The notes beneath the pieces are model-generated. The model made no database searches, had not been told where the DNA came from, and was given only the letters and a program-made list of their open reading frames with translations. Positions 1-6,665 of a stretch of DNA of 26,628 nt are shown here, piece by piece. Numbering within the stretch: position 1 is the stretch's first letter; the number at the start of each line of letters is the position of its first letter. The position numbers were made by a program, and so were the translations under genes. This DNA is from Campylobacterales bacterium (lineage in GTDB: Bacteria > Campylobacterota > Campylobacteria > Campylobacterales > Hydrogenimonadaceae), in contig JALSPH010000243.1 of assembly GCA_026986055.1 (NCBI GenBank), forward strand, positions 1-26,628, given 5' to 3'.

Positions 1-273
1 CTCCACTCTCTTTAACGCATTTTCGATAAAATCACCCTCTATCATCTGTGTAAAAACAGATCCGAGTATGACTATATCTTCCGATCCGTGGGCCACATAT
101 TTGGCCTTCTCTATCGAATTTTCCGATATTTTGAGAAAAATCGTAGCATAGTTGTTTGTGGCGCTGTCGTACCCCGTGCCGACGGCATCTGCCTCCGCAA
201 GCTCGCCATAGTTTTTTGGAGATACAAAATGTTTCAAAGCTTCGGAGGTTATATCTTCACTCTCTATTTCCAT
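1..273 (-). CDS. IscU/NifU N-terminal-like protein lacking ligand Cys (partial, 3' end off window)
   Basis: The minus-strand frame opens at an ATG at 273 and stays open for 91 codons to the window edge, so only the N-terminal part is visible. Residues about 14-30 match the start of IscU/NifU scaffold proteins: HF, then SPKN, GEL and an ADAVGTGY stretch. A later part (about 67-90) resembles the scaffold helix with MIEG and ENALK. Known scaffolds hold Fe-S clusters on three cysteines, the first in a PxCGD-type loop and the second in an FGCG-type loop. Here those places read DSATNNYA and HGSED, with no Cys anywhere in the 91 visible residues. It may therefore be a non-scaffold paralogue or a degenerate copy. 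A weak AAAGG-type RBS precedes the ATG. It is divergent from the EEP gene starting at 351. Confidence 0.6.
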   Translation of the reverse strand, partial: MEIESEDITSEALKHFVSPKNYGELAEADAVGTGYDSATNNYATIFLKISENSIEKAKYVAHGSEDIVILGSVFTQMIEGDFIENALKRVE

Positions 274-301
274 ACAGCTACCTTTAGAAAATTTTGATAA
301 A

Positions 302-307
302 TAGTAT
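302..307 (-). promoter_or_regulatory. possible -10 for the IscU-like gene
   Basis: Reading the minus strand, TACTAT-like sequence lies about 30 nt before the ATG at 273. No clear -35 is visible. This is a weak call based on position and similarity to TATAAT only. Confidence 0.25.
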
Positions 308-337
308 CACTCTGCTACTTTAAAGGGGCTTTTACGC

Positions 338-343
338 TAAAAT
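338..343 (+). promoter_or_regulatory. TAAAAT -10-like element before the EEP gene
   Basis: TAAAAT preceded by GC and a T-run lies only 7 nt before the ATG at 351. A start site 6-8 nt downstream would fall on or next to the ATG, giving a leaderless or nearly leaderless mRNA. No Shine-Dalgarno sequence is visible at normal spacing. The same (N)TAAAAT form recurs before other genes in this window. Confidence 0.35.
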
Positions 344-350
344 CTTCTCC

Positions 351-1904
351 ATGAAAAGTCTGTTTTTAATATTTTTACCCATCTATCTTCTATGTGGAGA
401 GTTTCGCGTAGCCACATATAACGTAGAGAATCTCTTCGATCTTAGAAAAAGCGGAAGTGAGTATACCGAGTATATACCTTTTACGGGATATGGCTGGAAT
501 GAAGAAAATTTCAGAAAAAAACTCGAAAATATCTCCAGAGTTATTTGCGATATGAAACCGGATATATTGGCTCTGCAGGAGATCGAGAGCGACGATGCGC
601 TGCTGGCGCTGCAAAATGAACTTTCAAAATGCGGTGTAAATCTTCCGCAAAGAGCTATAGCCAAAAAAAAGGTGACGGCCGTTAGGTGTGCCCTACTCTC
701 CAAATTTCCCATAGTAGACATAAAGGAGCTCGACCCGGACCCGAAGTCGAAACTTCGCAACATTCTTGAAGTGACTGTCGAAGTGGATGGAAGGAGAGTG
801 ACACTTTTTGTAAACCACTGGAAGTCCCGCAGCGGCCCGGAGAGCCTCAGGTTAAAGAGTGCAAAGGTACTGGCCGAAAGAGTCTCTGAAATCAAGAACG
901 ACTACATAATATTGGGAGATTTAAACAGCAACTGGAACGAGTGGAGGGAGATTTTACATTCAAAAAGAGTCAACGATACGGGTGGCATAACAGGTATCGG
1001 CCATATACTTAAAACCCAAATAGACGGTAAACCGGTCTATAAACGGAAAGTCAAAAGCGGGTACCATACGAACCTATGGCTAGAACTTCCTCCAAGTCGG
1101 CGCTGGTCACACAACTTTTTCGGTCATAAAAGCGCGCTAGATCATATTGTCTTGCCTCCATCCATGTTTGACGATAAAGGGGTAAACTATGTAGACCGAT
1201 CGTTCAGGCCATTTAAACCGTACTATCTTTTCAAGAGCAACGGTGCAATATTCAGATGGCAAAAGGCTAAAAGGGGGCATGGAAAACATTTGGGAGAGGG
1301 TTACTCGGACCATCTGCCGATTTATGCAGACTTTACGACCTCCCCTTTTCGTTTCAAGAAAGGGGAGGAAACGACAAAATTTTCCTCACAGGCAGCTGCA
1401 AAGAGAACGGTTGTGAATGTTGCGGATCTTTACGAAAAGAGCCCCGGCAGATGCAACATAATTTTGAAAAAAGTGGTCGTTATATATAAAAAAGGGTCTA
1501 TCGCGATAATCAAAGCGAGAGGCGACAGAGCGATAGCCATATATAAAGATATAGACTCATTGGAGCTTGGGCACGAGTACGATATAGCGGTTGAGAGACT
1601 CTACAACTACAAAGGAGTGCAAGAGATCACCAAACTGAACGTTTTGGAAGATTTCGGAAAAAGAGATATTGGGCCGCTTCTTTCAAAGAGTTTAAAAAAG
1701 ATAGATTTGCAAAAAGATTTGAGTGAAGTTGTCGCTAAAGTAGAAGGGGTCTATAAACGAGGCTATCTCTATTACGGAAATGGGCTGAAGGTAAAACTCT
1801 ATTTCAAAAATAGATCTTCACGCCCTAAGAGCGGCGAAAGGATAGTTTTGAAAAATGTTCGTATAGGAGTTTACAAAAACAGACCCGAACTTGTCGTCGA
1901 TTAA
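351..1904 (+). CDS. secreted endonuclease/exonuclease/phosphatase (EEP) family protein with C-terminal extension
   Basis: This 517-aa protein starts with a hydrophobic export signal (residues 1-16), then the EEP fold. Visible EEP signatures are TYNVENLFD (22-30), a catalytic-type Glu in LALQEIES (E77), the NHW motif (H156), GDLN (D190, N192) and the terminal SDH (319-321). Members of this family cut DNA, RNA or phosphoesters with a divalent metal. The export signal suggests action in the periplasm or outside the cell. Residues about 340-517 lie beyond the catalytic domain and look like two beta-rich units, possibly OB-like, which would fit nucleic-acid binding; this is inference. It is a single gene with no close operon partner. 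The substrate cannot be told from sequence; extracellular DNase is the leading idea. Confidence 0.8.
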   Translation: MKSLFLIFLPIYLLCGEFRVATYNVENLFDLRKSGSEYTEYIPFTGYGWNEENFRKKLENISRVICDMKPDILALQEIESDDALLALQNELSKCGVNLPQRAIAKKKVTAVRCALLSKFPIVDIKELDPDPKSKLRNILEVTVEVDGRRVTLFVNHWKSRSGPESLRLKSAKVLAERVSEIKNDYIILGDLNSNWNEWREILHSKRVNDTGGITGIGHILKTQIDGKPVYKRKVKSGYHTNLWLELPPSRRWSHNFFGHKSALDHIVLPPSMFDDKGVNYVDRSFRPFKPYYLFKSNGAIFRWQKAKRGHGKHLGEGYSDHLPIYADFTTSPFRFKKGEETTKFSSQAAAKRTVVNVADLYEKSPGRCNIILKKVVVIYKKGSIAIIKARGDRAIAIYKDIDSLELGHEYDIAVERLYNYKGVQEITKLNVLEDFGKRDIGPLLSKSLKKIDLQKDLSEVVAKVEGVYKRGYLYYGNGLKVKLYFKNRSSRPKSGERIVLKNVRIGVYKNRPELVVD

Positions 1905-1927
1905 CACTCTGTTTATGGATATTTGTC

Positions 1928-1933
1928 TAAAAT
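1928..1933 (+). promoter_or_regulatory. TAAAAT -10-like element before the TauE/SafE-type gene
   Basis: TCTAAAAT ends 30 nt before the ATG at 1964. The spacing leaves a leader of roughly 24 nt that contains an AAAGGGA ribosome site (about 1953-1959). No distinct -35 hexamer is seen, as is common for sigma70 promoters in Campylobacterota. Confidence 0.4.
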
Positions 1934-1963
1934 ACTCTCGTTACACAATCAAAAAGGGAAAAG

Positions 1964-2743
1964 ATGGGCGGTATAGAGCTTAGTACGATATTTGTTGTAG
2001 CACTCCTTGGCTCCTTTGGACACTGTATAGGTATGTGTGGAGGTTTCGTACTGGCTTACACTGCCGCCAAAGTGGATGCAGAGTGGTCCAAAAGCAGACA
2101 GTTTGCAGCCCACCTTCTCTATAGTGTCGGTCGTGTTGTAAGCTATATGATGGTCGGTGCCCTTTTTGGCTATCTAGGGCAGAAGGTCGGTTTCAACATG
2201 ACCGCCAAAGGCCTTCTTTTCATGGCTGTCGGTATTTTGATGATACTCATAGGCCTCTCTCTCATAGGAAAAATCAGATTTTTGAACTCGATAGAGTCAT
2301 CTTTGGCTCAAAGCTCATTTTTCGGAAGACTCATAAGGTATGCCATACACTCCAAGACTCTTGCAAGCTTCTTCTTCATGGGGATGCTCAACGGTCTGAT
2401 ACCTTGCGGCCTTGTCTATTTCTTCGCAACGGCGGCCATAGTAGCCGGGTCGGCTCTAAAAGGTGCGATAGTCATGGGAGTCTTCGGAGTAGCAACCATA
2501 CCTGCGATGCTTGGAGTAGGAATCTTCTCATCTTTTATAAAAGGTTCCTCCTACAGAATGTTGGTTATAAAAATAGCGGCCGTTATCGTGATGCTCTTTG
2601 GACTCTTCACCGTATACAAAGGTTATGTGATGATAGTAAAACCTGAAGTGATCATGCAGAAGATGCATAAAATGCATCAGCAGATGCCTATTTTACCCGA
2701 GTCTGCAACAAACAAAGAGCATCATGACCATATGAAAAGATAA
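1964..2743 (+). CDS. sulfite exporter TauE/SafE (DsbD_2-like) family membrane protein with His/Met-rich tail
   Basis: This 259-aa polytopic protein has about six hydrophobic segments. The first helix carries GHCIGMCGGF (H20, C21, C25), and a mid-protein helix carries PCG (147-149). Both are hallmarks of the TauE/SafE-DsbD_2 group, often annotated as a sulfite exporter or linked to heavy-metal and cytochrome oxidase maturation. The last 30 residues are rich in Met and His (MHKMHQQM and EHHDHM), which suggests metal binding, perhaps copper or nickel; that is inference. The start is supported by an AAAGGGA site 5 nt upstream. Its 3' end overlaps the 3' end of dgkA on the other strand by 22 nt, so there is no room for a separate terminator. 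The substrate is unknown. Confidence 0.8.
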   Translation: MGGIELSTIFVVALLGSFGHCIGMCGGFVLAYTAAKVDAEWSKSRQFAAHLLYSVGRVVSYMMVGALFGYLGQKVGFNMTAKGLLFMAVGILMILIGLSLIGKIRFLNSIESSLAQSSFFGRLIRYAIHSKTLASFFFMGMLNGLIPCGLVYFFATAAIVAGSALKGAIVMGVFGVATIPAMLGVGIFSSFIKGSSYRMLVIKIAAVIVMLFGLFTVYKGYVMIVKPEVIMQKMHKMHQQMPILPESATNKEHHDHMKR

Positions 2744-3090
2744 GAGAGAGTAGCCAACCATACCAAAATTGCGAAAATTACGCTGAAAAGGACCATGGCG
2801 CTGGCGGCATCTTTTGCATGTTTTGCAAGTTTATGATGCTCCATCGTCGCCAGGTCGACTACTCTTTCGATGGCGCTGTTGGCAAGTTCGGCTATGAGTA
2901 CCGGAAAAAGAGAGAGTGCAAGTATGGCTTTCGCTATGAACGGTATCGGAACGAAGATCAGCCCGACCCATACACAAACGGAGATGAAAAGCTCTATCTT
3001 GAAGGCGGTTTCGTTTTTTAAAACCTCTAAAAAACCTTCCAGGGCATACCCCGCATTTTTAAATAGGTTGTACCCGGGACGGTTTCTCAC
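2722..3090 (-). CDS. dgkA: diacylglycerol kinase
   Basis: At 122 aa this is the normal size for prokaryotic DgkA, the small trimeric inner-membrane kinase that converts diacylglycerol to phosphatidic acid with ATP and recycles lipid freed during envelope biogenesis. The family signature E-L-A-N-S-A-I-E runs from E68 to E75, followed by VVDL. There are three hydrophobic segments (about 33-50, 53-70, 98-120) after an N-terminal amphipathic stretch with the usual ALEGF. The start is GTG, and GTGA overlaps the stop of the upstream HD gene, indicating translational coupling. The final codons run into the 3' end of the convergent TauE/SafE-type gene. Confidence 0.93.
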   Translation of the reverse strand: MRNRPGYNLFKNAGYALEGFLEVLKNETAFKIELFISVCVWVGLIFVPIPFIAKAILALSLFPVLIAELANSAIERVVDLATMEHHKLAKHAKDAASAMVLFSVIFAILVWLATLSYLFIWS

Positions 3091-3632
3091 GATCTCTTCT
3101 CCACTACCCTTTTGTAAAACTCTATTTTATCTTTCAATCTTTTAGAGAGGTAAGGACTCGCTTCACCGAGCATATTGTATATCATCTCTCCGTTTCGAGT
3201 TATAGTCTCTATCTTCTCTTTCGTCCAATCTAACGGCGGCGGCAGCATACTGCTTATTCTGTCGGCAAGCTTCGCCATAGCGACCTCTTTTGGCTGCTCC
3301 AAAATTCTCATCAGCGACTCTCTGAGCTGCTCGCTCTCAATAATATCGCTCTTTTTAGTCAACGCCCCTACCCCGTCTGCCACTCTTTTACCGAAATCCT
3401 TCTTTATGGAGTATAGTGTCACGTCGCTCTTCTCTACGACATCGTGAAGTATGGAGCAGATAACTGCAAGATCGGTGTCGAAATCCTCTCCGGCAGCTGC
3501 AGCTGCCATGATTTCGTAAGATGCCGCGACCGGATGTGTTACGTAAGGGTCGCCAAACTTGGTAACCTGGCCATAATGTGCCCATGCGCATAGGCGCAAG
3601 GCTTTGTGAAACATATCTGTATTTGGTATCAT
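3087..3632 (-). CDS. single-domain HD phosphohydrolase (SpoT/MESH1-like) with altered ED dyad
   Basis: This 181-aa protein has the layout of the hydrolase domain of RelA/SpoT enzymes without synthetase, TGS or ACT domains. Motifs in order are AHYGQ (18-22), GDPYVTHP (H33), ILHDVVEK (H63, D64, E67, K68), FG..VA (80-85), GALTKKS (89-95) and AKLADR (D124). The metal ligands H33, H63, D64 and D124 are all present. The ED pair that activates water in (p)ppGpp hydrolases reads EK here, and the usual HN after LADR reads SS. It may be a weakened (p)ppGpp hydrolase or act on another nucleotide. It is co-transcribed with dgkA through a GTGA overlap. No strong SD is visible before the ATG at 3632; the ATG six codons later is an alternative start. 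Confidence 0.75.
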   Translation of the reverse strand: MIPNTDMFHKALRLCAWAHYGQVTKFGDPYVTHPVAASYEIMAAAAAGEDFDTDLAVICSILHDVVEKSDVTLYSIKKDFGKRVADGVGALTKKSDIIESEQLRESLMRILEQPKEVAMAKLADRISSMLPPPLDWTKEKIETITRNGEMIYNMLGEASPYLSKRLKDKIEFYKRVVEKRS

Positions 3633-3651
3633 TCGTAGACTTTGAATTGTG

Positions 3652-3672
3652 TTTTTGGAAGTTTACCAAAAA
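3652..3672. repeat. inverted repeat in the HD/suhB divergent gap
   Basis: TTTTTGG (3652-3658) and CCAAAAA (3666-3672) form a 7-bp stem with a 7-nt loop. It fills most of the 53-nt gap between the divergent HD gene and suhB and ends just before the suhB ribosome site. It could be a regulator site or a leader hairpin. It is too short to assign. Confidence 0.45.
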
Positions 3673-3685
3673 AAGGAAAAAATTG

Positions 3686-4465
3686 TTGGAAAAACTTATA
3701 GAGTCGATGCTTGAAGCCGGAGAAATCTTGCGTAAAGGGTACGAATCGGTAAAAGAGGTGCGCCATAAAGGTACGGTAGACCTAGTTACCCAATATGATG
3801 TTATGGTGGAAGAGTTTTTGAAAGAGAGGCTTTTTCGCCACTTTCCTGAGTATACACTCATAGGTGAAGAGAGTTCAAAAGAGAGCGAGAGAGCTTCAAA
3901 AGCGATATATATAGACCCTATAGACGGCACTACAAACTTTGTTCACAAAATACCGTTTTGCGCCGTCTCGGTAGGAGTCTGGGAGGATGGAGTACCGGTT
4001 GTGGGAGTCGTCTACAATCCGATTCTTAACGAGCTCTTCTATGCCAAAAGAGGCGAAGGCGCCTTTTTAAACGGCAAAAAAGTATGTGTAACCGATACCT
4101 CCGACCTACAGCAATCTCTCCTTTCGACAGGTTTTCCCTATACGAAGGTTGAGATGGGGGAGGATTTCAGATGGGTAATAGAGACTATGAAAAACCTTCT
4201 GCCCTTTACGCAGGATATTCGAAGACTCGGATCTGCCGCTATCGATCTTTGCTATGTGGCAAGAGGTACATTCGACGGATTTTACGAGTGCAACCTGAAG
4301 CCATGGGATGTTGCCGCCGGAATTTTGCTTGTTGAGGAGGCAGGAGGCAGGGTCAGCAACCATAAAGGCGATCCTTACAGCCTGAGTGATCACATCATAG
4401 TGGCCTCAAACGGTAAAAACCACGATGCACTTGTAGAGAAACTGGCATCTTACGGGGAGGATTGA
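3686..4465 (+). CDS. suhB: inositol monophosphatase family protein (SuhB-like)
   Basis: The protein is about 259 aa, the usual length for inositol monophosphatases, which hydrolyse sugar or inositol phosphates with Mg2+. Motifs are GEES (about 60-63), DPIDGTTNF (77-85, metal-binding Asp residues) and PWDVAAG with the third metal Asp at about 208. I place the start at TTG 3686 (TTG 3683 equally possible), because AAGGA sits at 3673-3677 and family similarity begins here. The in-frame ATG at 3578 would overlap the divergent HD gene by 55 nt and add unlike residues. The stop overlaps the ribosome site region of the next gene, which starts 3 nt downstream, so the two are probably one operon. Substrate could be inositol-1-P, fructose-1,6-bisphosphate or NADP-like; SuhB also has an rRNA transcription role in E. 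coli. Confidence 0.88.
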   Translation: MEKLIESMLEAGEILRKGYESVKEVRHKGTVDLVTQYDVMVEEFLKERLFRHFPEYTLIGEESSKESERASKAIYIDPIDGTTNFVHKIPFCAVSVGVWEDGVPVVGVVYNPILNELFYAKRGEGAFLNGKKVCVTDTSDLQQSLLSTGFPYTKVEMGEDFRWVIETMKNLLPFTQDIRRLGSAAIDLCYVARGTFDGFYECNLKPWDVAAGILLVEEAGGRVSNHKGDPYSLSDHIIVASNGKNHDALVEKLASYGED

Positions 4466-4467
4466 GA

Positions 4468-4983
4468 ATGAAAAGAGTTGAAAAAAGCGGTGTAGATATG
4501 TTAATGCAGATCGTCTCAAACCACTATCCAAATCAGCAGATTCTGCATATTACCGACTGTAGCAACGATCTTCACGACTATCTTATCGAGTTGGCGAAAG
4601 AGAGAAATTACGAGTACGATCTCAAATATATCTGCGACGATGAGCCCGGTTTTTCAAAAGAGATAACATACGACAGATGCAGAGTTCAGAGGCTCGATCT
4701 GGCGGCCAAGGCCTACAACAGGCACGCGAGACTATATGAGTACGCGTTTATAACTATCGGTGACGATCTCCTGTCGGAAAATTTGGAGGAATTTTTGAAA
4801 AAGATCTATCGTCTAATGAAAAATTCCGGCATCGTTGTTTTTTTGCTTGAAAAGGGTGGAGTTGTCGAAAAAACTATAGATAAAGATCTCGAAGATGGCT
4901 ACTTCGTAGCTACAAGCCATATAGATATTTTTAAAGAGTATGATGTCGTCAATGCAAGAAAAATGCATGGTTGGCACAGATAG
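4468..4983 (+). CDS. conserved hypothetical, methyltransferase-fold-like protein
   Basis: This 171-aa soluble protein starts at the ATG at 4468, chosen because GGGGAGG lies 7 nt upstream; a TTG two codons earlier is less likely. I do not recognise a named family. The order of predicted elements (ILHITDCSND near the start, YAFITIGDDLL in the middle, then FLKKIYRLMKNSGIVVFLLEKG) resembles the core of class I SAM-dependent methyltransferases, with a strand-helix-strand ending in a GIVVFLL-type strand. The glycine-rich SAM-binding motif I is not evident, so activity is doubtful. It lies between suhB and a Sel1-repeat gene on the same strand, separated by 2 and 13 nt, and is likely co-transcribed. 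Confidence 0.6.
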   Translation: MKRVEKSGVDMLMQIVSNHYPNQQILHITDCSNDLHDYLIELAKERNYEYDLKYICDDEPGFSKEITYDRCRVQRLDLAAKAYNRHARLYEYAFITIGDDLLSENLEEFLKKIYRLMKNSGIVVFLLEKGGVVEKTIDKDLEDGYFVATSHIDIFKEYDVVNARKMHGWHR

Positions 4984-4996
4984 AAGAGGATTTGGT

Positions 4997-5263
4997 ATGG
5001 AAAAAGAGTATTCACTTGAAGATGCGATAGGTTTTTATGAAGATGGGAAGTATGAAGAGGCTTTCAGGGCGCTGAATATGCATAGGAAAGATCCGGAAGC
5101 GCAGTATTACCTAGGTATGCTCTACTATGAAGGGTTTGGAGTAGAAAAAAGTATAGATGAAGCCAAAAGGTGGTTCAAGAAGGCTTCAAGAAGCGGTAGT
5201 TTGGATGCCGAGTATATGCTTCTGTGTTGCGAAGGAAACACCTCTAGCTGCTGTAAAGGGTGA
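4997..5263 (+). CDS. short Sel1-repeat (TPR-like) protein with Cys-rich tail
   Basis: The start is the ATG at 4997 with an AGAGGA site 6 nt upstream; an ATG at 4940 would overlap the previous gene by 44 nt. The 88-aa product has one clear Sel1-like repeat, AQYYLGMLYYEGFGVEKS then DEAKRWFKKAS, followed by the start of another (AEYML). A TPR-like half repeat (DAIGFYEDGKYEEAFRAL) precedes it. Such repeats make alpha-alpha hairpins for protein contacts. The end holds two Cys pairs (CC near 78 and CC near 85), which could bind metal or form disulfides. No signal peptide is seen, so it is probably cytoplasmic. It is likely the last gene of the suhB unit. Its stop lies 10 nt from the convergent lipoprotein gene. 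Confidence 0.75.
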   Translation: MEKEYSLEDAIGFYEDGKYEEAFRALNMHRKDPEAQYYLGMLYYEGFGVEKSIDEAKRWFKKASRSGSLDAEYMLLCCEGNTSSCCKG

Positions 5264-5273
5264 ATTTAAGCGT

Positions 5274-5762
5274 TTAGTCAAGAGATATCGTGACCTCTTT
5301 TTCAACTCTTTTGTGTCTATATCCTGCAAAGAGTTTCAAACGCACTTTCTCTTCACTCTCCCAGCCTATCAGCTTCATTCTGGGGTAGCGAAGATCGTCC
5401 GGGTCAATGCCGCTTTTTTTCGAGAAATTTTCCCAAATACCATTTGTCGCCTCTGTTACAAGAGGGTGGTATCGTCCATCCTCTCTCTTTTCGTAAAAAC
5501 GGACGACTGTGAGATTTGACAGAAGCATCGTCTCTACGGCCAATTTTGTAGCTTTGGGAGATGGAACTACTCTGTAGTCTATGGCGTCGTTTGCCAGCAT
5601 ATAGTGAAGATCCCCCTCCTCTATATAGAGTGCCCCCTTTTTCACTTCAGATATGAAATATGGAACATCCTCCTTTCTGGAAGGGGTATCCGTCATCTTT
5701 TCGTCCAAAATACACCCATGCATCGCAAGCATCACTGTTATTGCAAGGAGATATCTACGCAT
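5274..5762 (-). CDS. putative lipoprotein, unknown function
   Basis: This 162-aa protein has a short signal (MRRYLLAITVMLAMHGC) with a plausible lipobox at C17, so it should be lipidated and face the periplasm. The mature part is soluble and charged, with no motif I recognise. Its ATG lies inside the end of the muramidase-like gene (8-nt overlap), which ties its translation to that gene. The pairing suggests a partner role such as inhibitor, immunity protein or anchor; that is inference. Only a weak ribosome site is visible, in keeping with coupling. The 3' end faces the Sel1 gene with a 10-nt gap and no terminator hairpin. Confidence 0.65.
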   Translation of the reverse strand: MRRYLLAITVMLAMHGCILDEKMTDTPSRKEDVPYFISEVKKGALYIEEGDLHYMLANDAIDYRVVPSPKATKLAVETMLLSNLTVVRFYEKREDGRYHPLVTEATNGIWENFSKKSGIDPDDLRYPRMKLIGWESEEKVRLKLFAGYRHKRVEKEVTISLD

Positions 5763-6531
5763 CGTTTCTTGGGTCCCCTTTCAGATAGAAACCGAATGCT
5801 TTTTTAACCGCTTCCGATGTCTTTTTTCCGGGCCAGCCGTCGACTCTTAAGGTTATGCCGTCTATGCCGTTGAGAAACTTCTGAAGATTCTCACTGCCGG
5901 CGACTGCCTGCGTACTGTAGAAAAATATAGGTTCGTTTCCACTCTCGTTTAAGAGTATCTCGCCTCTCTCTTCAAGACGTCTGATGATGACTGCACTGCC
6001 GCACTGTTTCGATTTTGCAGTGTCGGACCAGCGCCCGTCGGCCGTATATTTTCCGCTCTTGTAGTGGTTTGAAAATGACCATAAGTATGGAGAAAGAACG
6101 TGCGGATGGTAAAGTCTGTAACCCCACCCGTTGTACCCCTCCAGTTCGTAAAGCACTCTCTCTAGGCTCCACTCTCTGACTCTGCTTACGCCTCTTAGTC
6201 TCAACGCATCGAAAGCGCTCTCTTCCCACGTGAACGGAGGTGTTCCCTTTTTTGGCCTCCCTGCCGGAACGTGAACGGTCCTTTCATCGAGCGGGTCGCC
6301 GTTATGAAGATGGCAGCTGAAGTCCTGACCGCTCTCCATATTGTGAATGGCGGCTATAAAGTACCAAGGGGCGTTGGTCATATCGGAGACCGCTTCATAG
6401 CGATCTTTGTTGGAAAGGAGACTCTCTACCGTATCGTCCACCTCTTCGAATTTTTGGGGTAGAACTTCACAACTTTGGTAGAGATCTCTATACTCTTGCG
6501 CCAGCGCTCCTGTTAAACCAGGTTTTGGCAT
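5755..6531 (-). CDS. lysozyme/muramidase-like protein with C-terminal peptidoglycan-binding domain
   Basis: This 258-aa protein starts at ATG 6531 with a strong AAGGAGG site 6 nt upstream. Residues about 54-190 resemble a phage/bacterial lysozyme-type group: APWYFIAAIHNMESGQDF with a candidate catalytic Glu (E66), LHNGDPL, VPAGRP, and a late KYTADGRWSD stretch followed by QCG. Residues about 214-248 fit a peptidoglycan-binding module (LQKFL then DGWPGKKTSEAVKKAFG). Expected activity is cleavage of peptidoglycan glycan strands. There is no signal peptide, so it must be released by lysis, a dedicated secretion route, or a non-classical path. No phage genes surround it. It overlaps the following lipoprotein gene. 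Activity is inferred from motifs only. Confidence 0.7.
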   Translation of the reverse strand: MPKPGLTGALAQEYRDLYQSCEVLPQKFEEVDDTVESLLSNKDRYEAVSDMTNAPWYFIAAIHNMESGQDFSCHLHNGDPLDERTVHVPAGRPKKGTPPFTWEESAFDALRLRGVSRVREWSLERVLYELEGYNGWGYRLYHPHVLSPYLWSFSNHYKSGKYTADGRWSDTAKSKQCGSAVIIRRLEERGEILLNESGNEPIFFYSTQAVAGSENLQKFLNGIDGITLRVDGWPGKKTSEAVKKAFGFYLKGDPRNDA

Positions 6532-6665
6532 AGCTCCCTCCTTTGCATCGACGCCATCTACTATGATCTTACGACGAATATCGTTAATTTGAGATTAATG
6601 GTAGATATAGAAAATGTTGTATTATGAGAACTGTTTCGAAAAGTTTCGGTCCGTAGATTTCAAGT

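Noticed and set aside
3578..3685. N-terminal extension of suhB from ATG 3578
   Set aside because: It overlaps the divergent HD gene by 55 nt and adds residues unlike the family; TTG 3683/3686 has an SD.
5755..6531. Prophage remnant, because of the lysozyme-like gene
   Set aside because: No other phage genes, integrase or attachment repeats are visible and base use looks like that of its neighbours.
6634..6641. TTTCGAAA palindrome downstream of the minus-strand EEP gene as a terminator
   Set aside because: It is only an 8-bp palindrome with no loop and no T-run in the right direction; the nearby TTTCG copy is a direct repeat.
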